Below are positions 1 to 12,835 of a stretch of DNA of 64,000 bases, one piece after another (within the stretch, counting starts at the first letter, position 1; each line of letters opens with the position of its first letter). This DNA is from Vicia villosa. Lineage: Eukaryota; Streptophyta; Magnoliopsida; Fabales; Fabaceae. The notes below the pieces were generated by a model. The model was not told the DNA's origin. It ran no database searches and worked only from the letters and a program-made list of their open reading frames with translations. Made by a program: the position numbers and the translations under genes. The DNA lies in NCBI RefSeq assembly GCF_029867415.1, contig NC_081181.1, positions 70,838,144 through 70,902,143 of the forward strand. Direction: 5' to 3'.

Positions 1-796
1 GCATGAGCTGGCAATAAAACCCAGACATGTGGTAACTTTCCCTAATTTGGACGAGCATCTTTCTTTCATTTAAGAGATACTAGCATACTTGCAAACACAC
101 AAGTAAGGTCACTCTCTTAATGAAATGAATTCAATCATTCTGTCACTCTTTTAAAATGTTTGTGGTGGAATAGTAGAAATACCTCTCTATAAAGATGACT
201 TCATGTCTCTTTACTGTAAACAGAGATTTAATTCAAAGCTTCAACCTTGAGCTTCAAGCAATGCACCCAAAAATAATTAATAATTAATTAGTTCCCCGAA
301 CTACATTAAGCTCTGACTTCCATTAGGGATATGAGGCATGAGGTTCACAAGGAATCTCAGCGAGCTAATAAAATACCAAAAATAGTCAGTCTGTCTGTCT
401 TTCTTTTATTCAATTCAATTCCTTCTCCTAATACAAAGGAGAAACTTTCCCAATAATCATTAGCAGCACAAACACATTTAGACACAGAGAAGGTTCCTGT
501 AGAGTACTACAGATATGTAGGGTGTTTAAACACTTCCCTATGTATAACCGACCTCCCGGACTCCAGAATTTCTAGTCTAAGTGAATCCCCACACTTAGCA
601 AACTCCTAGGGTTTAGTTGAGATCTTTTTTTCCCTTTCCTACTCGTAGGACAATAAGAAAGTTCGTGTGATATCGTAGGAAGAACTGAAACAAAATTCAT
701 CCCACCACGGGCGCATTCTCATTCCAAATTTCGCGTGAAGGGTCTAGCGTGCCGTCCTCCCAAGTGAAACGGGGAGGTAAAAAAAACGACACCACA
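1..796 (+). repeat. Element A 5' LTR, last 796 bp
   Basis: Matches 61559-62354 with about ten substitutions and small indels, and ends at the shared CGACACCACA. The PBS follows after six bases. About 5.2 kb of this LTR lies left of the window. No coding sequence seen; short minus-strand frames here are incidental. Confidence 0.93.
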
Positions 797-802
797 GAAA
801 AA

Positions 803-820
803 TGGCGACTCTGCTGGGGA
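803..820 (+). promoter_or_regulatory. Element A primer-binding site
   Basis: TGGCGACTCTGCTGGGGA, six bases after the LTR end. The same 18-mer occurs just inside the 5' LTR of the other three elements. Its complement ends ...GAGTCGCCA, which fits the acceptor end of plant tRNA-Arg, the primer reported for Ogre. The tRNA identity is from memory, not checked. Confidence 0.88.
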
Positions 821-1436
821 TATAAGTGTTAAAAACCTTGGTTTTTCATCCAAACCAATGGTTGACCTGTTGCTGGTCCATTCCTAATGAGGAATTAGGG
901 ATGCCAAATTCCCCCTCAAACAAGAGAGGTCCTGCCTAACCTCTGTGTCATTTCATGTGTTTGTTGCATTTATATTTGTTTATTTTGTTTATTCTGTATC
1001 GGAAAAGGGCTTGATTCCCCCTTGTGGTGAGAAATCCTATACCCGGATTTGAGTGCAACATAAGATAGGATGGAGGATGTCTTCCCGGTGAAGACCCTCT
1101 AATCTTGGTTTCCAAGTCTACTCTTGGGATTTGCCTGGCTGGTTGTGATTAACTGCGCCACTGCATTCCGAGACTGATTTGTACCAGGAGGACCTAGAAA
1201 CACATTAACCCCACTTAAAGCCTTTTTTAGGACGTAGAGTGGTGATTACGAAAGTAATTGTCACGCAGATACTACACTCAGAGAAAACTCTCTTATAGAT
1301 ACCAATCAACGTATCTTTAAGGTTGAGAAAAAACTTTGAGACCCCTAGAATCCGTTCTACAGGTACAAAAATCCTTATCCATAGTTTACCATTGGGGCGA
1401 GGTTTGCGTTTTGACTTCATGACCACTATACCCTTC
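821..1436 (+). other. Element A untranslated leader, first part
   Basis: Non-coding leader between PBS and ORF1, split by element C and resuming at 43799. It holds a small hairpin, GTCTTC (1079-1084) and GAAGAC (1090-1095) around the loop CCGGT, which recurs with variants in A's 3' LTR (for example 59974-59990). The last five bases, CCTTC, are the left TSD of element C. No gene seen. Confidence 0.75.
1432..1436. repeat. Target-site duplication of element C (left copy)
   Basis: CCTTC precedes C's first base at 1437 and recurs at 43794-43798 right after its last base, as expected for LTR-retrotransposon integration (5 bp). Confidence 0.93.
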
Positions 1437-4400
1437 TGTCGCTACCGCGAAAATTAACAGAGTCGCCACTAGCATATTTATCCTGAAAAGGAAGGGAATG
1501 CCAGCAAACCACAAAACAAAACAACGGTCTCACGACCAGAGAAAAAGGGTAAGGGAGTCTGCTACGCGAGGGGAAGGTATTAGCACCCCTCGCGCCCATC
1601 GTACTCGATGGTATCCACGCCTGTGTCTAAATCTATGGGTGTGTAAGAAAACTGCGCTAATCTGGACTAAAATGAATGCAGAATGTAGGGAAAAGAAAGA
1701 ATTGTGCTCGCACGGGCCCTACCCCGCTGCCTACGTATTTGTTTTGCAGAATCAGAGCTACCGTAGCTCGGCTAACTAATTTTTGTTTGTTTTGTGTTTT
1801 TTAGGTGAACGAGTTACATTCACACTCCGCTGCTCGACCTTTGGAGACTTGTGCTTGGGAATGGAGCGGAAATAACAAGTTCTTAAGAAAAGAAAATCAA
1901 AGAGTGTGGTTTGTGTTTTAAAAGATGTATGAGGAAAACCTAGGCTAAGGGGGAAAGCTTGCTACCTAATGTTATCATACAAAGGGTGCAAATCTAAACT
2001 AAACTAACAACCTACGAGAAAAAAGGGAAGCATACAATAATATCACACAAACGAACATCCGCTTGTAAAGCAAACAAAACCAACGGTACTGACCGAATGG
2101 TAGAAAAGCGGTCCCGCCATAGCCAAGGGGAGCAGCTCAACCCAAGTCAACCAAGCATTAGACCTCGTGAAAATGATCGGGCCATAGACAAGAGAGCGGA
2201 CCCCTCTCAGCAACCAAGCCGTCACGGATCATAAAGGAAAACGGTACGTGCGTACACCGAGCATCAACGTCGAGCGACGCGAGCTATAGGAAAGGCGGGG
2301 GTCCGGTTGCATGAACCCTTTTCCTGACGTACTCGATAACAAGATCTTGTGCAGGTTCAGAAGCGAGCCACACGTAGCGTGCGCATACTGAACAGACTCT
2401 ATGAGACTAGGCGGGGGTTGATTGCTAACCCTTTCCGCATGCCTTCCTTGAGGACTTAACGGAGTGCCATATAGGACTTATTACACCGTGACTCCCTGCC
2501 GCAAAGCACAAATGTAAACACACCAACAAAAACAGAGCCTCTTTCAAGGGCTTGGCCAGATGCATGTCTAGGTCCTACTTCTCATGTTATAGGATGATGC
2601 GGAAAGCGGTAAAAGGGACAAGGAGACGATACCGAACGGATAGCAAATCCGCAATGAGCTAGCAAGCGTAAGCAGAGAAGTCCGGAATACTTCGCGTAAG
2701 CCATCATCAAGCAAAGCGAGACAGACAGCGTCGTCGTGAAAATAAATCACGAGTCACATGTGGTACACGTCGAGCATAACCACACAAACCTGCAAGAGGA
2801 CACAAGCCAGACAATACAAGGATATACATCTCAATGAATGAGAGATCAGATGAATCGTGTCAGGAATAAGTTCGTGTCCCAAAAATAAAGTGGAACACGA
2901 ACCAAATCAATCGCACTGGAGACAAATTCGTGTCCCACAAATAAAGTGGAACACAAAGCAAGTCGAATCTCAATTGAAGGCTCTCTCTCTAAGTATCTCG
3001 CACATCTCAACAAACAAATCAGTAGTAACATGGAAGCATGCTATAGAAAATACTAGAAATTAAGTTCTAATTAAATCCTAAACAAAAATCTAACAAGATT
3101 AAATTGTTTTTTGATGACATTTTCATCTAAAAAGCAACGGAACAAAACTATGTACAAAACAATCAAATTCTAACAAAGAAACATTACATGTTTTTGATTA
3201 TTTTTTATCATGCAAAACAAATATAGAAAACAAAAATCTAATTCTAACTAGAAAAGAATACATGTTTTTATTCATTTTTATCATGTAAAAGTCTAACAAA
3301 GATCAATGTCTTTTTCATACATTTTGTTATACTAAAAATAATGGAACACAAACTAATTAAAAAAATTAAATCTAATATGAATTTATATTGGATCCAGGGG
3401 GTTTATTACAGAAATTGGGTGCTGCCAGCAATGAGGGCGTAGGCCCACTGAGTCTAGCCCAATAGCTTTTTTGTTATAGTTTTCTTATGTGCCAAAAATT
3501 GAGGTGTTGGGCTCAGGACAGAGGGGGTAAGAAATAGCAATTCTTTTGGACATGGCATGGCCCAAGGTTGTAGGACTCAAATCCATCTTTTGTTTGATCC
3601 ACATTTTTATATCATTCCAAGTTAATGATTCGATTAACAGATTTATTACTCACATTAATCAACTCTTAATCAGATTGAAATCACAATTAACACACAATTG
3701 AAATTAGAAAAGGATTAGGTTTACATTTCAACGTGACGCATTAGCTTCTTCCCCCTTTCTCAATTCAGACGGCGGCGTGACGGCGACGGAGTTGTTCGTC
3801 TCCGATCAAAACTTTGCCTCTCATCTCACTCGCATCTCTCCGCTCATCATCTCTCACGTTCTTCAGATCTCAAACTCCGGCTCTCATCTCCGATTCAACT
3901 CCGTCCACCATTAAAGTAAACGACGACCACGTTGTCTCGTCGCTATGTGATCAGGATTCGTTCGATGCGTCTTCAATTTGAGGAAGATGATGAAGGATAT
4001 CTGGAAGAACGCTCAGGTACGTTCGATATCACACTTCCATTTTCTTGCGCTTTCTTCTTTGAGATACGATAACGCGTGCGTCGTAATGATGATTTTGTTC
4101 TTGTCCGCAGAGACACGGTTACGTTATGATGCAGAAGCGAGGAAGGTGGATTGAAATTTGGATGATGTAAGTTCTCGCAGGCTGAGTTTGCAGATGAAGA
4201 TGCGATGTTGTTGAAGATTGATTGAATCAATGTTTCTGTTGAAGCTTTTTTCTGAGTTTTTCGGTGATTTGGCGTATGAAGAAAATTGAAGCTGTGAAGG
4301 ATGAAGAAGAGAGAAAGATGTGTATCGGTGAGTTCAATTTTCTTTTTCAGAGAAGTTTGTTACATCTTCTTTTTCTCAAGTCTGTTATCTGTGAATCTCT

Positions 4401-5722
4401 GTGATGATTGGAGGATGAAGATGATTGTGATGAAGCCATGGAGGTGAAGATTGAAGGTTATGGTGATGGATCTTCCGAGTTTTCTGGTGAGGATTCCATG
4501 AAGAAGATAATGAAGATAGAGAGAGAGCGATCAAGGTTTGCAGCGATGTGAGATTTCTGGTTCGGTTCTTTGTGTGATGAAGGTTCAAGATCCAGAAAGT
4601 TTTGTTACATCTGTTATCGTTTTCTCTTTTTCTTCTTTTTTTTTGATTTTCTGTTGATTGAAGAACAGATGAATGAAAATGCCGATTATCTGGTGAATCG
4701 AGAATGATTGAAGAGAGTTTTCTTATGATCTGTGAATTGTGGAAGATTGGAAAAGATGAAGATGAGGATGGTTTCAAGATCGTGAATGGAGAGAGTTTGT
4801 TACCATTTTCAATTCTGTTATACTGAGTTCTCCCCTTGATTTCTGTTATGTGAAAGTTTTATTCCCCTCTGCTGAGCTGTTCTTTTCTGTTCGTATTTTT
4901 GCTGCAGGGTCGGTTCATTGATTATACAGGATTGAGATTCGGTTTTCCTTGGAGCTGCTGGTTTATTTGTGTAAAGGGCTGAACCAGTTTTATGCATAGT
5001 TTCGTGAAGAATTTTGTAATACCTTCCATGGTTAATGAAATTTGCAATGAGCTTTGAGGCGGACTTGAATCAGTTTGGCGGTGCACATGGGGATGGCTTA
5101 GGAAATCAGGATCAATTTGTCTTTGTTTAGGAAGAGTTTGTAATGTTCAATGGGTTTTTTTGTAATAGGTTTTTTGTAAAGGATTTTGAAACGATATTTG
5201 AAGGATGTAATCAAGAAATTAGATTCTGAACATGATTTTTTTGTATAATTTTTGTAATGAAATGTGCTTGGACTTTTATGAATGTATGGACTTTTGTATA
5301 TTTGAATTTGGATTTTGAATGATGATTAACACAAAGATGAGTAGAACTTGAACAAATGAATGATTGAGTGAACTTGAATAAAATTCATCAATACTTAATG
5401 AGTCCTTTTTTATGAGTGAATTCCAATCCACTTGCAACTTCAATGGACCCCCAACTCTATTTAATAGCATCAATCTAACTCAAACTTGCACGGGGAGCCA
5501 CCAATAAATCGCAAGTATAATGTCGCCACGGACACAATGCTCTCTTTTAAGCTCATACCCTTTTATTATGACTCACTATCTTGAAATTCACCCCAAAAAC
5601 CTCTTGAATTAAAGATCTCGAAATAACGGAACTCTTTATTTTTTCTCGATTTTCGAACGACGAAATAAAGGTCATTCATAACTTATAGCATGTATAAAGA
5701 GGGCAAATTTTAGGGTGCAACA
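1437..5722 (-). repeat. Element C 3' LTR (4286 bp)
   Basis: On the minus strand it begins TGTTGCACCC (ending at 5722) and ends at 1437. It aligns over its length with 12836-14403 plus 41386-43793. About 300 bp (around 1671-1970) have no counterpart in the other LTR. A GC-rich stretch near 3760-4000 resembles a plant 5' UTR on the strand antisense to the element. No convincing gene; serine/histidine-rich minus-strand frames come from GA/TC-rich DNA. Confidence 0.92.
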
Positions 5723-5736
5723 GCTTCCCCTATTCA
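5723..5736 (-). promoter_or_regulatory. Element C polypurine tract
   Basis: Minus-strand AATAGGGGAAGC touches the 3' LTR start. A, B and D have matching AATAGGGGCA(G/T)C at the same place, so this is the plus-strand DNA priming site. Confidence 0.8.
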
Positions 5737-5979
5737 AACTTCTTGAACCTGGCGAGTGAGAAACGAGAGTTTCGAACCGTTGAGGTGGAAGGAGATTGAA
5801 TACCAGAATGAACTCGAAAATTTGCGCTCTTGATCAATGGAAGATTCCAACTTGCAATGAAGAAGGAATCTACCACCCCGCAAGCAGGGAGTAAAAACTT
5901 CAATTGACATGGATAATTAAGTAGCTCCAACTTGCGATAAGAAGGAACAGGCAACCCCATTGCTGAGGGAAAAAACTTC

Positions 5980-7160
5980 AATTGGTCTGGGCACCAAGAG
6001 AAGGTCGACATCTTTGGTGGATCTGGATATCACCACGAAATAGACGTCTTTGGCCGATCTGAATATCGGAAATAAGAATGTCTTCAACTGATCTGGGGAC
6101 ATCAGGACTGAGCAGACATGTCTTCTTCTGGCGAAAATAATTCGTCAGGTGGGTGGATATCCTCAACTGATCGGAACCATCAGGAATGTGTCCTTCTACT
6201 GATCTGGGGGCACCAGGAAGGAAATGGATATCCTCAACCGATCTGGGGGCATCGAGAATCTTAAAGAATGCTTTCAACTGATCTGGGGACATCAGGACTG
6301 AGCAAGCAAGTCTTCTTCCGACGAAAATAAATCGTCAGGTGGGTGGAAGTCCTCAACTGATCGGAAACATCAGGATTGTGCCTTCTACTGATCTGGGGGC
6401 ATCAGGAAGAAAATGGACCTCCTCAACCAATCTGGGGGCATCGGGAATCAAGATTGTCTTCAACTGATCTGGGGACATCAGGACTGAGCAGACATATCTT
6501 CTTCTAAACGAACTAAATCGTCAGGTAATGGATATTTTCGACTGATCTGAGGCATCAGAGGGCTTGCTCCTTCGGAAGATCTTAGAGATCCGGAGGCGGT
6601 TCTTTCAACTGAGCTGAATTTCAGGATAAGAACAAATATCCTCAACCGATCTGGGGACATCGGGAATAGGAGTGTCTTCAACTGACCTGGCGATATCAGG
6701 AATAATAGACAGTCCTCTTCTGATGAATTAAATCATCAGGAGATATCTCCGACTGATCTGAGGCATCAGTGGGCTAGCTCCTTAGGAAGATCTTGGGAGA
6801 TCCGGAGGCGATTCCTTCAACTAATCTGGATATTAGGATAGGAACAAATATCTCTTCCGAACTGTGTACGCCGGGAAAAGAATGCCTTTAAACTGATCTG
6901 GACATGATGCCAGAAAATAAGTAGGACAATCTTCATCTGAAAGACAAAGTCAATCAGGTAGACATCTCCATCTGATCTGATGATATCAGTGGCTTGCTCC
7001 TTCGAAAGATCGACAGAGATCCGGAGGCGGTTCCTTCAACTAATCTGAATTTGAATATTAGGATAGGAACAAATATCTCTTCCGAACTGTGTGCGCCGGG
7101 AATGGAATGTCCTCAATGGATGAATTGACAATCCTCTTCTGATCTCAATATCAGGATAAC
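5980..7160 (-). repeat. Element C 3' UTR tandem hairpin array
   Basis: Degenerate repeats built around phrases like 'caactgatctggggacatcagg'. Many units are inverted repeats with different stems: CTGAT/ATCAG (6088-6092/6101-6105), CCGAT/ATCGG (6646-6650/6659-6663), CTGATGA/TCATCAG (6720-6726/6733-6739), CTGGCGAA/TTCGTCAG with one G.U pair (6128-6135/6141-6148). Small ORFs here are by-products of the repeats. Confidence 0.85.
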
Positions 7161-9200
7161 GCCTGTAATGACTAGGCGAATATTGCTCTCTGGGGAAGCA
7201 TTTGAACCTGGATAAACTTTCCTGCAGAAAGAAACAAATATGATATGATTTATGCATGATGCATGCATGAATGTTTATGGAATAACATTCCCAAGAAGGC
7301 AGACGCTATACGCTTTTGAGAATGCTATGCAAATGATGCATGATTCGAACGTTGCTTAGGGATACAACGGATGAGCACTGAATTGTTGAAGAAGTCCTGG
7401 AGAGATTATGGAACTCTGCGGGGAGGGCAAGATGAGTGACCTAAAGTCACTATTGCGAGCTGGCAAAGATGGATTAGAAATCTGCTGGAGACGATCAAAT
7501 TTGGATGCGAGCTCTGGTTGGGGAATAAATCCTATTTGGGGATATGAACATCCCAATTAACTGCCTAGGGAAGACCCTGGCAACTTCGTAGAAGCAAATT
7601 CTCGACACACTGGGGATGAGGAGATAAGAGCAAGTCATGGAGATAACTCTGATGAGGAGTGACCAAGTTGCTTGTATATGACGCATTCCGCTGGGGAAAT
7701 CATTGATGAGAACAGATCCTGCTGAGGATTTAAACGACTCTCTGCTGAGGGAAGAAGCTCAGTGGGGAAGATGAATACTTTTGCATAATGATCCACTGAG
7801 GAGATGAGAGATCCGCTGGGGATAAGGAACTTAGCATAAGAACCTTTTGTCAAGATAACCCCACTGGGGAATAAGATAACTCTCCTGGGGATAACAGGTC
7901 AAACTGTTGGGGAGAGAAACAACCTACTGGGGAAATGAGGAATTCGGGCAAGGAACCTCATTAAGAGCTTGTTGGGGAATCAGATACCATTCATCATGAT
8001 TCAACTGGGGAGAAGATATTCCACCAAGGGATAAGGCTTTTGAAGCACGGAGATCTCGTTGACATGTGCTTTGCTGAGGGGATGAAAATCTTGGAACCAG
8101 AGAAAGCCTCGTCTGAATGTACTCAGCTGGGGAATGAGAATCTCTCACTCGGCTAGATCCATCGATATGCTGATATGATGCACTCGAAAGGATGCATCTG
8201 CGAGGTAAACTGATAAAAATGCCCCAGGATATAGCATGACGTCTTTAAGAGGTTCCTCACATGGCGGAGGATAGTGATGCTCACCCATAATGGGAAAATG
8301 CAAGAGCAAACAGATTGTCCGACCTCTTGGCTTTGAAACTTTCCATACAGGCAATAGATTCACGAGTTGACAAGCAAGTAGTGATTAGAACAACAAACAA
8401 GTATTGGTCGGAGCATCAAACAGGCATTGGTTTTCCAAGAGAATGCCACCAGGAAGTGGGCTTAAGGGGTCAAGTAAGTGTTGACTTCAAAGGGACCAAA
8501 CAGGCGTTGGCTTTCATAGTGTTCTGCATATTTGTATGATTGTAAGAATGCCAACAAGTATTGGACTTTCAGCTTCTAACTGCTGAGGATGAAGACCCTG
8601 ATGGTTCTCAAGTTCATAAGTTGTTTGGCTCACACTTGAACTTAACCTGATCACCTCCTGATGAGGGAAAATACCAATACACAGTGTCTCGCCCCAGCCT
8701 GTAGGGACTTTGAAGAAATTCGTCTCGTAAGGACTTCTTGATATTTGTGCTATCATAGCCTATTTGCCCCAGTATCCTGACTTTTGGTACCATGCCCTGA
8801 TTGACCAGTGTTGAAGGTAGCTTCAAATGCGCTTGGGTGAATGCCCCTGATTACTTAGCACTTTGAGAGATTCTTCGAATCTTGACCTGGTTGTCTCAGA
8901 TTGACTGGATTCTGGCTCGACAGAGTGTTCAACTGCTTTTGTGCCCCCTGAGGGTGATTAGACTTTGAAATATTGCTGCCTCTGCTCAACGGAGTTCTGA
9001 AGACAACTTGTCCTTCGGGAGGATAAAACTTTTCATCTGAAGTTCATGTTGGAAACTTTCTTGATGTCAAGCACTTGTTCATATGCAAAGAATGTTTATT
9101 ATGAGAAATATAATTCTAATGCAAAGAGTATGTTTGTCTTGAAGTTTAAAGAAACTTTTTAAAAGGATGTCGTAACATCGATATTTTTGTTAAAGAAAGA
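7161..9200 (-). other. Element C interior, non-coding with 'ctgggga' repeats
   Basis: From about 7370 to 8160 the phrase 'ctggggaa/ctggggat' recurs every 25-60 bases in very degenerate form; the rest is AT-rich with scattered similarity to D. All frames are short and unlike retroelement proteins. No gene seen. Confidence 0.6.
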
Positions 9201-9224
9201 TGGTGCGGTACCAACTCAAGCGTT

Positions 9225-10210
9225 TAGCAAAACTCCTAGGAGTCAGCTTACCATATTCTCATGTATAGCTTGCTTTCGAATTAACCCATGCTTCAGTTAG
9301 GACTTTTCAGGGTTGTAACGTGGTCAGGTTCACGGTTTAAAAAAAAAGATTTTTAGGCTCAAATTATTTAGTGCCCACCCCCTTCGTGATGTTCTCCAAT
9401 CCTAAGTTCAGTTAACTTGACACGAGAATTCATCTTTCAAGAAGAGTTTGAGATGATTGAGGAGTCAAAGAGGTCTTCTGGATATGGCAATCACTTTACC
9501 TTTCATTTTGGTGTCTGATCACACGACTTTGTTCTTTGTCGAGGATTCTTATTTTGTAATCCTTTTTTTTCGCTTTTGCTTTGCTTTTTTTTGTCTCCCT
9601 AACTTTTGCCTGGACAAATTCTTTTGAATTTCGAGTTGGATGTCCAGCGGGATGTCCTAACTTTTGCCTAAGTCACATGTTTTCAACTTGCTGACTTAGC
9701 GGGCTTTTCTTCTTTTTTTTTTCTTTTTTTTTTCTTTTTGATTCATTCTTTTCTTTTGAACAAGTCGTGTGATCCTGAATCTCGGATTTGCTGGAAGTGC
9801 ATAGTGACTGCCTGAGTCATTGATTGATGAAGAATTACCATTGTGGTATCGTCATTTTTTGACCTCTTGATGTGAGGGATAAACCACAGCGGTTTTGATG
9901 TTGGTCTCGACCTCCTGATGTGAGGGATAATCGTTGTGGATTTGACTTTCCTCAATCTTCTGAAGGATAGCCATTGTTGTATCCTTAAATATGTGCTCCT
10001 GATGAATTCTGAATGCTTGATCAAGTTAACTGGACACTACCCTACCCCTGGGTTAAATGTGAGGGTTTTTTATTTTGAGAAAAGAAACTCCTACTTCGAA
10101 GGCTCAGAAGGGTTAACGAAGGTCCATCTCCCTTATATCTCCAGTGTTTGGGAATTTGAAACAATGCCTGTACATCATCAACAGGGTTCTACTCAAAAGC
10201 ATACCATTTG
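9225..10210 (-). other. Conserved non-coding module of element C
   Basis: Three sub-blocks also occur in D (20745-21625) and B (34400-35260, opposite strand). First is a block with 'gggttgtaacgtgg' and 'cttcgtgatgttctcca' (9225-9450). Then come paired hairpins CTGGACA/TGTCCAG (9610-9616/9641-9647) and CTAAGTCA/TGACTTAG (9668-9675/9692-9699). Last is a block with 'ctacccct', 'gggttaaatgtgagg' and 'ccttatatctccagtgt' (10030-10210). Order and relative orientation are the same in all three elements. No ORF is shared, which argues for a DNA- or RNA-level role. Confidence 0.75.
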
Positions 10211-12815
10211 AGGTTATTGGTATTATGTGCTCATCATCCTCCCTACAGAGTTATCATGCTTTATTAACAAGAGTTGGGTATCACAAAAAGCATATAAAAA
10301 CATATAAGAGCAAAAGCGAATGATTTTTTTCAAGACAAACATATTCAATGCATTATGATTATAGTTCACAAACAAACAAGTTTTAGATACAAACAGTATT
10401 GACAAAACAAGAAAGCTTAAACATGAGCATGCATGGTGATTCAGAATTGCCAATGTTGAGGAGATCTTCTCCGTATGGACTTATTGCTTCAGAAGATCCG
10501 CTGAGTCGAATGAGAACTTCAATTCTGGCCTTCAAGTGCGAATGTGATAGATTTTGAGTCAATCAGGTCTTAAACCTTTTCTTTGAATGGCTTACAATCT
10601 CCAATCAGATCACCAAGTGCCCCCAGAGTGGAAAGCACACCAACCAACAGCATACATTCCCGCATAACCTTTCAGATTACTTCCTGGAAGAAGATTTCGG
10701 CAAAGTCATACAGAAGTTGCAAGTGTCCAACTTTTAGGGATTTGAGTTGTGCCAGTGATGCACAAACTCAAGATATAAGGCGTCTTGCTTATCCCTCGGT
10801 CGGGAGCCCTAAATATAGCTGCTGAAATAGAAAACACCATCATGAATGGAGGAAAATTGTACTACTATCAGCGAGCAACAATAACCTCTTCCGTTTGGCC
10901 ATCAAAGTCATTACTTGGAACATACAATAGTTGTTGAGAAGGAAGCCTCTGGTAGTACCAATTGCAAGTGATTCTCATGAGTTACTTCCTCGAGGAAGAA
11001 CAAACATTCTACTTGCAGCAGATGAAATGGGATTAACCAGTAGAAACCAATATGAGTAAACTCAAACTTCCCTGCATCGAGCAAGTCCTGGACTCTTCGT
11101 ACTTCAACACCTTATAAAGCTTGACATCATGATCAGGTGCCCCTAGAATGGAAAACACCGAGTATTGTAATCGGAATCAGGAGAGCTATCTGTGGTGAGA
11201 AATATCCCAAATCACTGATCTTAACCAACTGAAATTTCAATAAGCATGAAAGCAACTGAACACCAGGCATGGGGATTACATCAACTTGCTTCTAACTCTT
11301 TCCGTCTCTGTTGACAAGAAAAGACTATTGACAAGGAAACTCCAAGATGAGGAAGCGACTCAGGATATGAAACAGAACCTTGAGAATGATAGGTGTGCCC
11401 TTGCGGATCACTCTTGATTACGGTCTGGCAGAAGATTCTGGTGAAGTCATACGGAATTTGTAATGCTTTAGGGATTCGAGCAATGCAAATGGTGCAATGC
11501 TCAAGATAGACAATGTCTTGCTTATCCCTCGTTCGGGAGCCCCAAGCAATTTCAAAGACTAGAATATCTTAACATCACAACCAGGTTCCTCAGAATAGAA
11601 CTCACACCAAGTGTCATCACCATCAAGCAAAGAAAATGTAGACATCCCCACAGTACAGAGCTAAACCAGTTGCAAATAAAGCAAGCTTGGAAGCAAGTGA
11701 GCATAAGACAAGTCTTCAAAAAGAACCTCAACTGAGCTTTCCTCTTGATCACCCCACAAAGTTATTTCATGACTAATCTTTGAGCAAACAATAAGAACAA
11801 GTCAAGTCTCTGAGTCTGGTGAGTACCAAGTCTGAATAAGAGATCCTCAACTCTGAACACCTGTTATGCATGAAATGTATGAGATGCATGATATAAATGC
11901 AATGCCATATTCATTCAATTTCCAAGGAATCCTCGTGTTTGATTTTTTAGAAAGCAAGAGATGGAAAAGCTCGACACGAGACTTAAAGACACGATTCCTT
12001 GGAAATGGAAGGAACACATATGCTAGTATGCTAGTTATTTTTTTGTACATCATTTTTTGGAAAGTAAATATGCAATGATGCAAAGTGGTGGGGCTTGTTG
12101 CCGCCCACCAGGCATTCTGGACTGCCGGTAACACACATAGTACAAAGCCAAAGGTTCGGCCCCAGATAGATATACCATACGGTACATAGAAGTCAACCCA
12201 CGGAACCAAAGCCCGTAGTCACTAACACACTGGAATAGAACACAGATCACCACTCGATCAAGAACCATAGTACCCCACGAACAGGAACAATAGTACACTC
12301 GAACGAGAACAGCGGTAACCCATGAACAGGAACAGTGGTAACCCACGAACAAGAACAGCGGTAACCCACAAACAAGAACCAAAGTCACCATCAATGTACC
12401 TGTTAAGCAATGATTGATTCCCGCCCCACTCACGGGTAAATCTAGGCCAAGGTAGGTCAAAAAGCCAACAGAGGATCGAATGTAGGCGTTATCATACGAT
12501 ATTGCCTCATTCCACCAAGCTCTGCCTGTGGATACGTGATCAGATCAATCAGGCATACGCCTTCTGTCCGTCACGGCCACTCTAGTCCTAGTTCCTATGG
12601 TATCACTCATAGCCTGGGTATTGGGCCTTTTACCTCTTGAAACACCCACCCAACAGACAGAGATCCAGCCAGTCCAGAATATGATGCAGAAAAGTAAAAG
12701 GGCACATAGAATGCAATGCAAACAGGTATATATGCAAAGCAGTAAAACACCCAAAGATAAACACACAAGCGCTAGGATCGACTCGCCGAGTCCGGACCCG
12801 CAATAGGTCGAGACG
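10211..12815 (-). other. Element C interior and leader, non-coding
   Basis: Contains degenerate duplicated segments; for example 'gcttatccctcggtcgggagccc' at about 10785 recurs as 'gcttatccctcgttcgggagcccc' near 11520, and a reverse-complement relative lies in B near 33960. Near 12265-12375 a 23-bp unit 'gaacaggaacagtggtaaccca' repeats about five times. The PBS-proximal part (about 12600-12660) shares 'cctgggtattgggccttttacctc' with the leaders of B and D. No gag or pol was recognised on either strand. Confidence 0.65.
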
Positions 12816-12833
12816 TCCCCAGCAGAGTCGCCA
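12816..12833 (-). promoter_or_regulatory. Element C primer-binding site
   Basis: The 18-mer TGGCGACTCTGCTGGGGA on the minus strand, two bases from the 5' LTR end, fixes the element's orientation and its internal boundary. Confidence 0.9.
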
Positions 12834-12835
12834 GC

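Noticed and set aside
4385..4777. 130-codon minus-strand Ser/His-rich frame in C's LTR
   Set aside because: Product of GA/TC-rich DNA; truncated in C's other LTR (42457-42660).
5730..6681. Minus-strand repeated frames 'SPDQLK...' in C
   Set aside because: Translations of the hairpin array; all short and overlapping in several frames.
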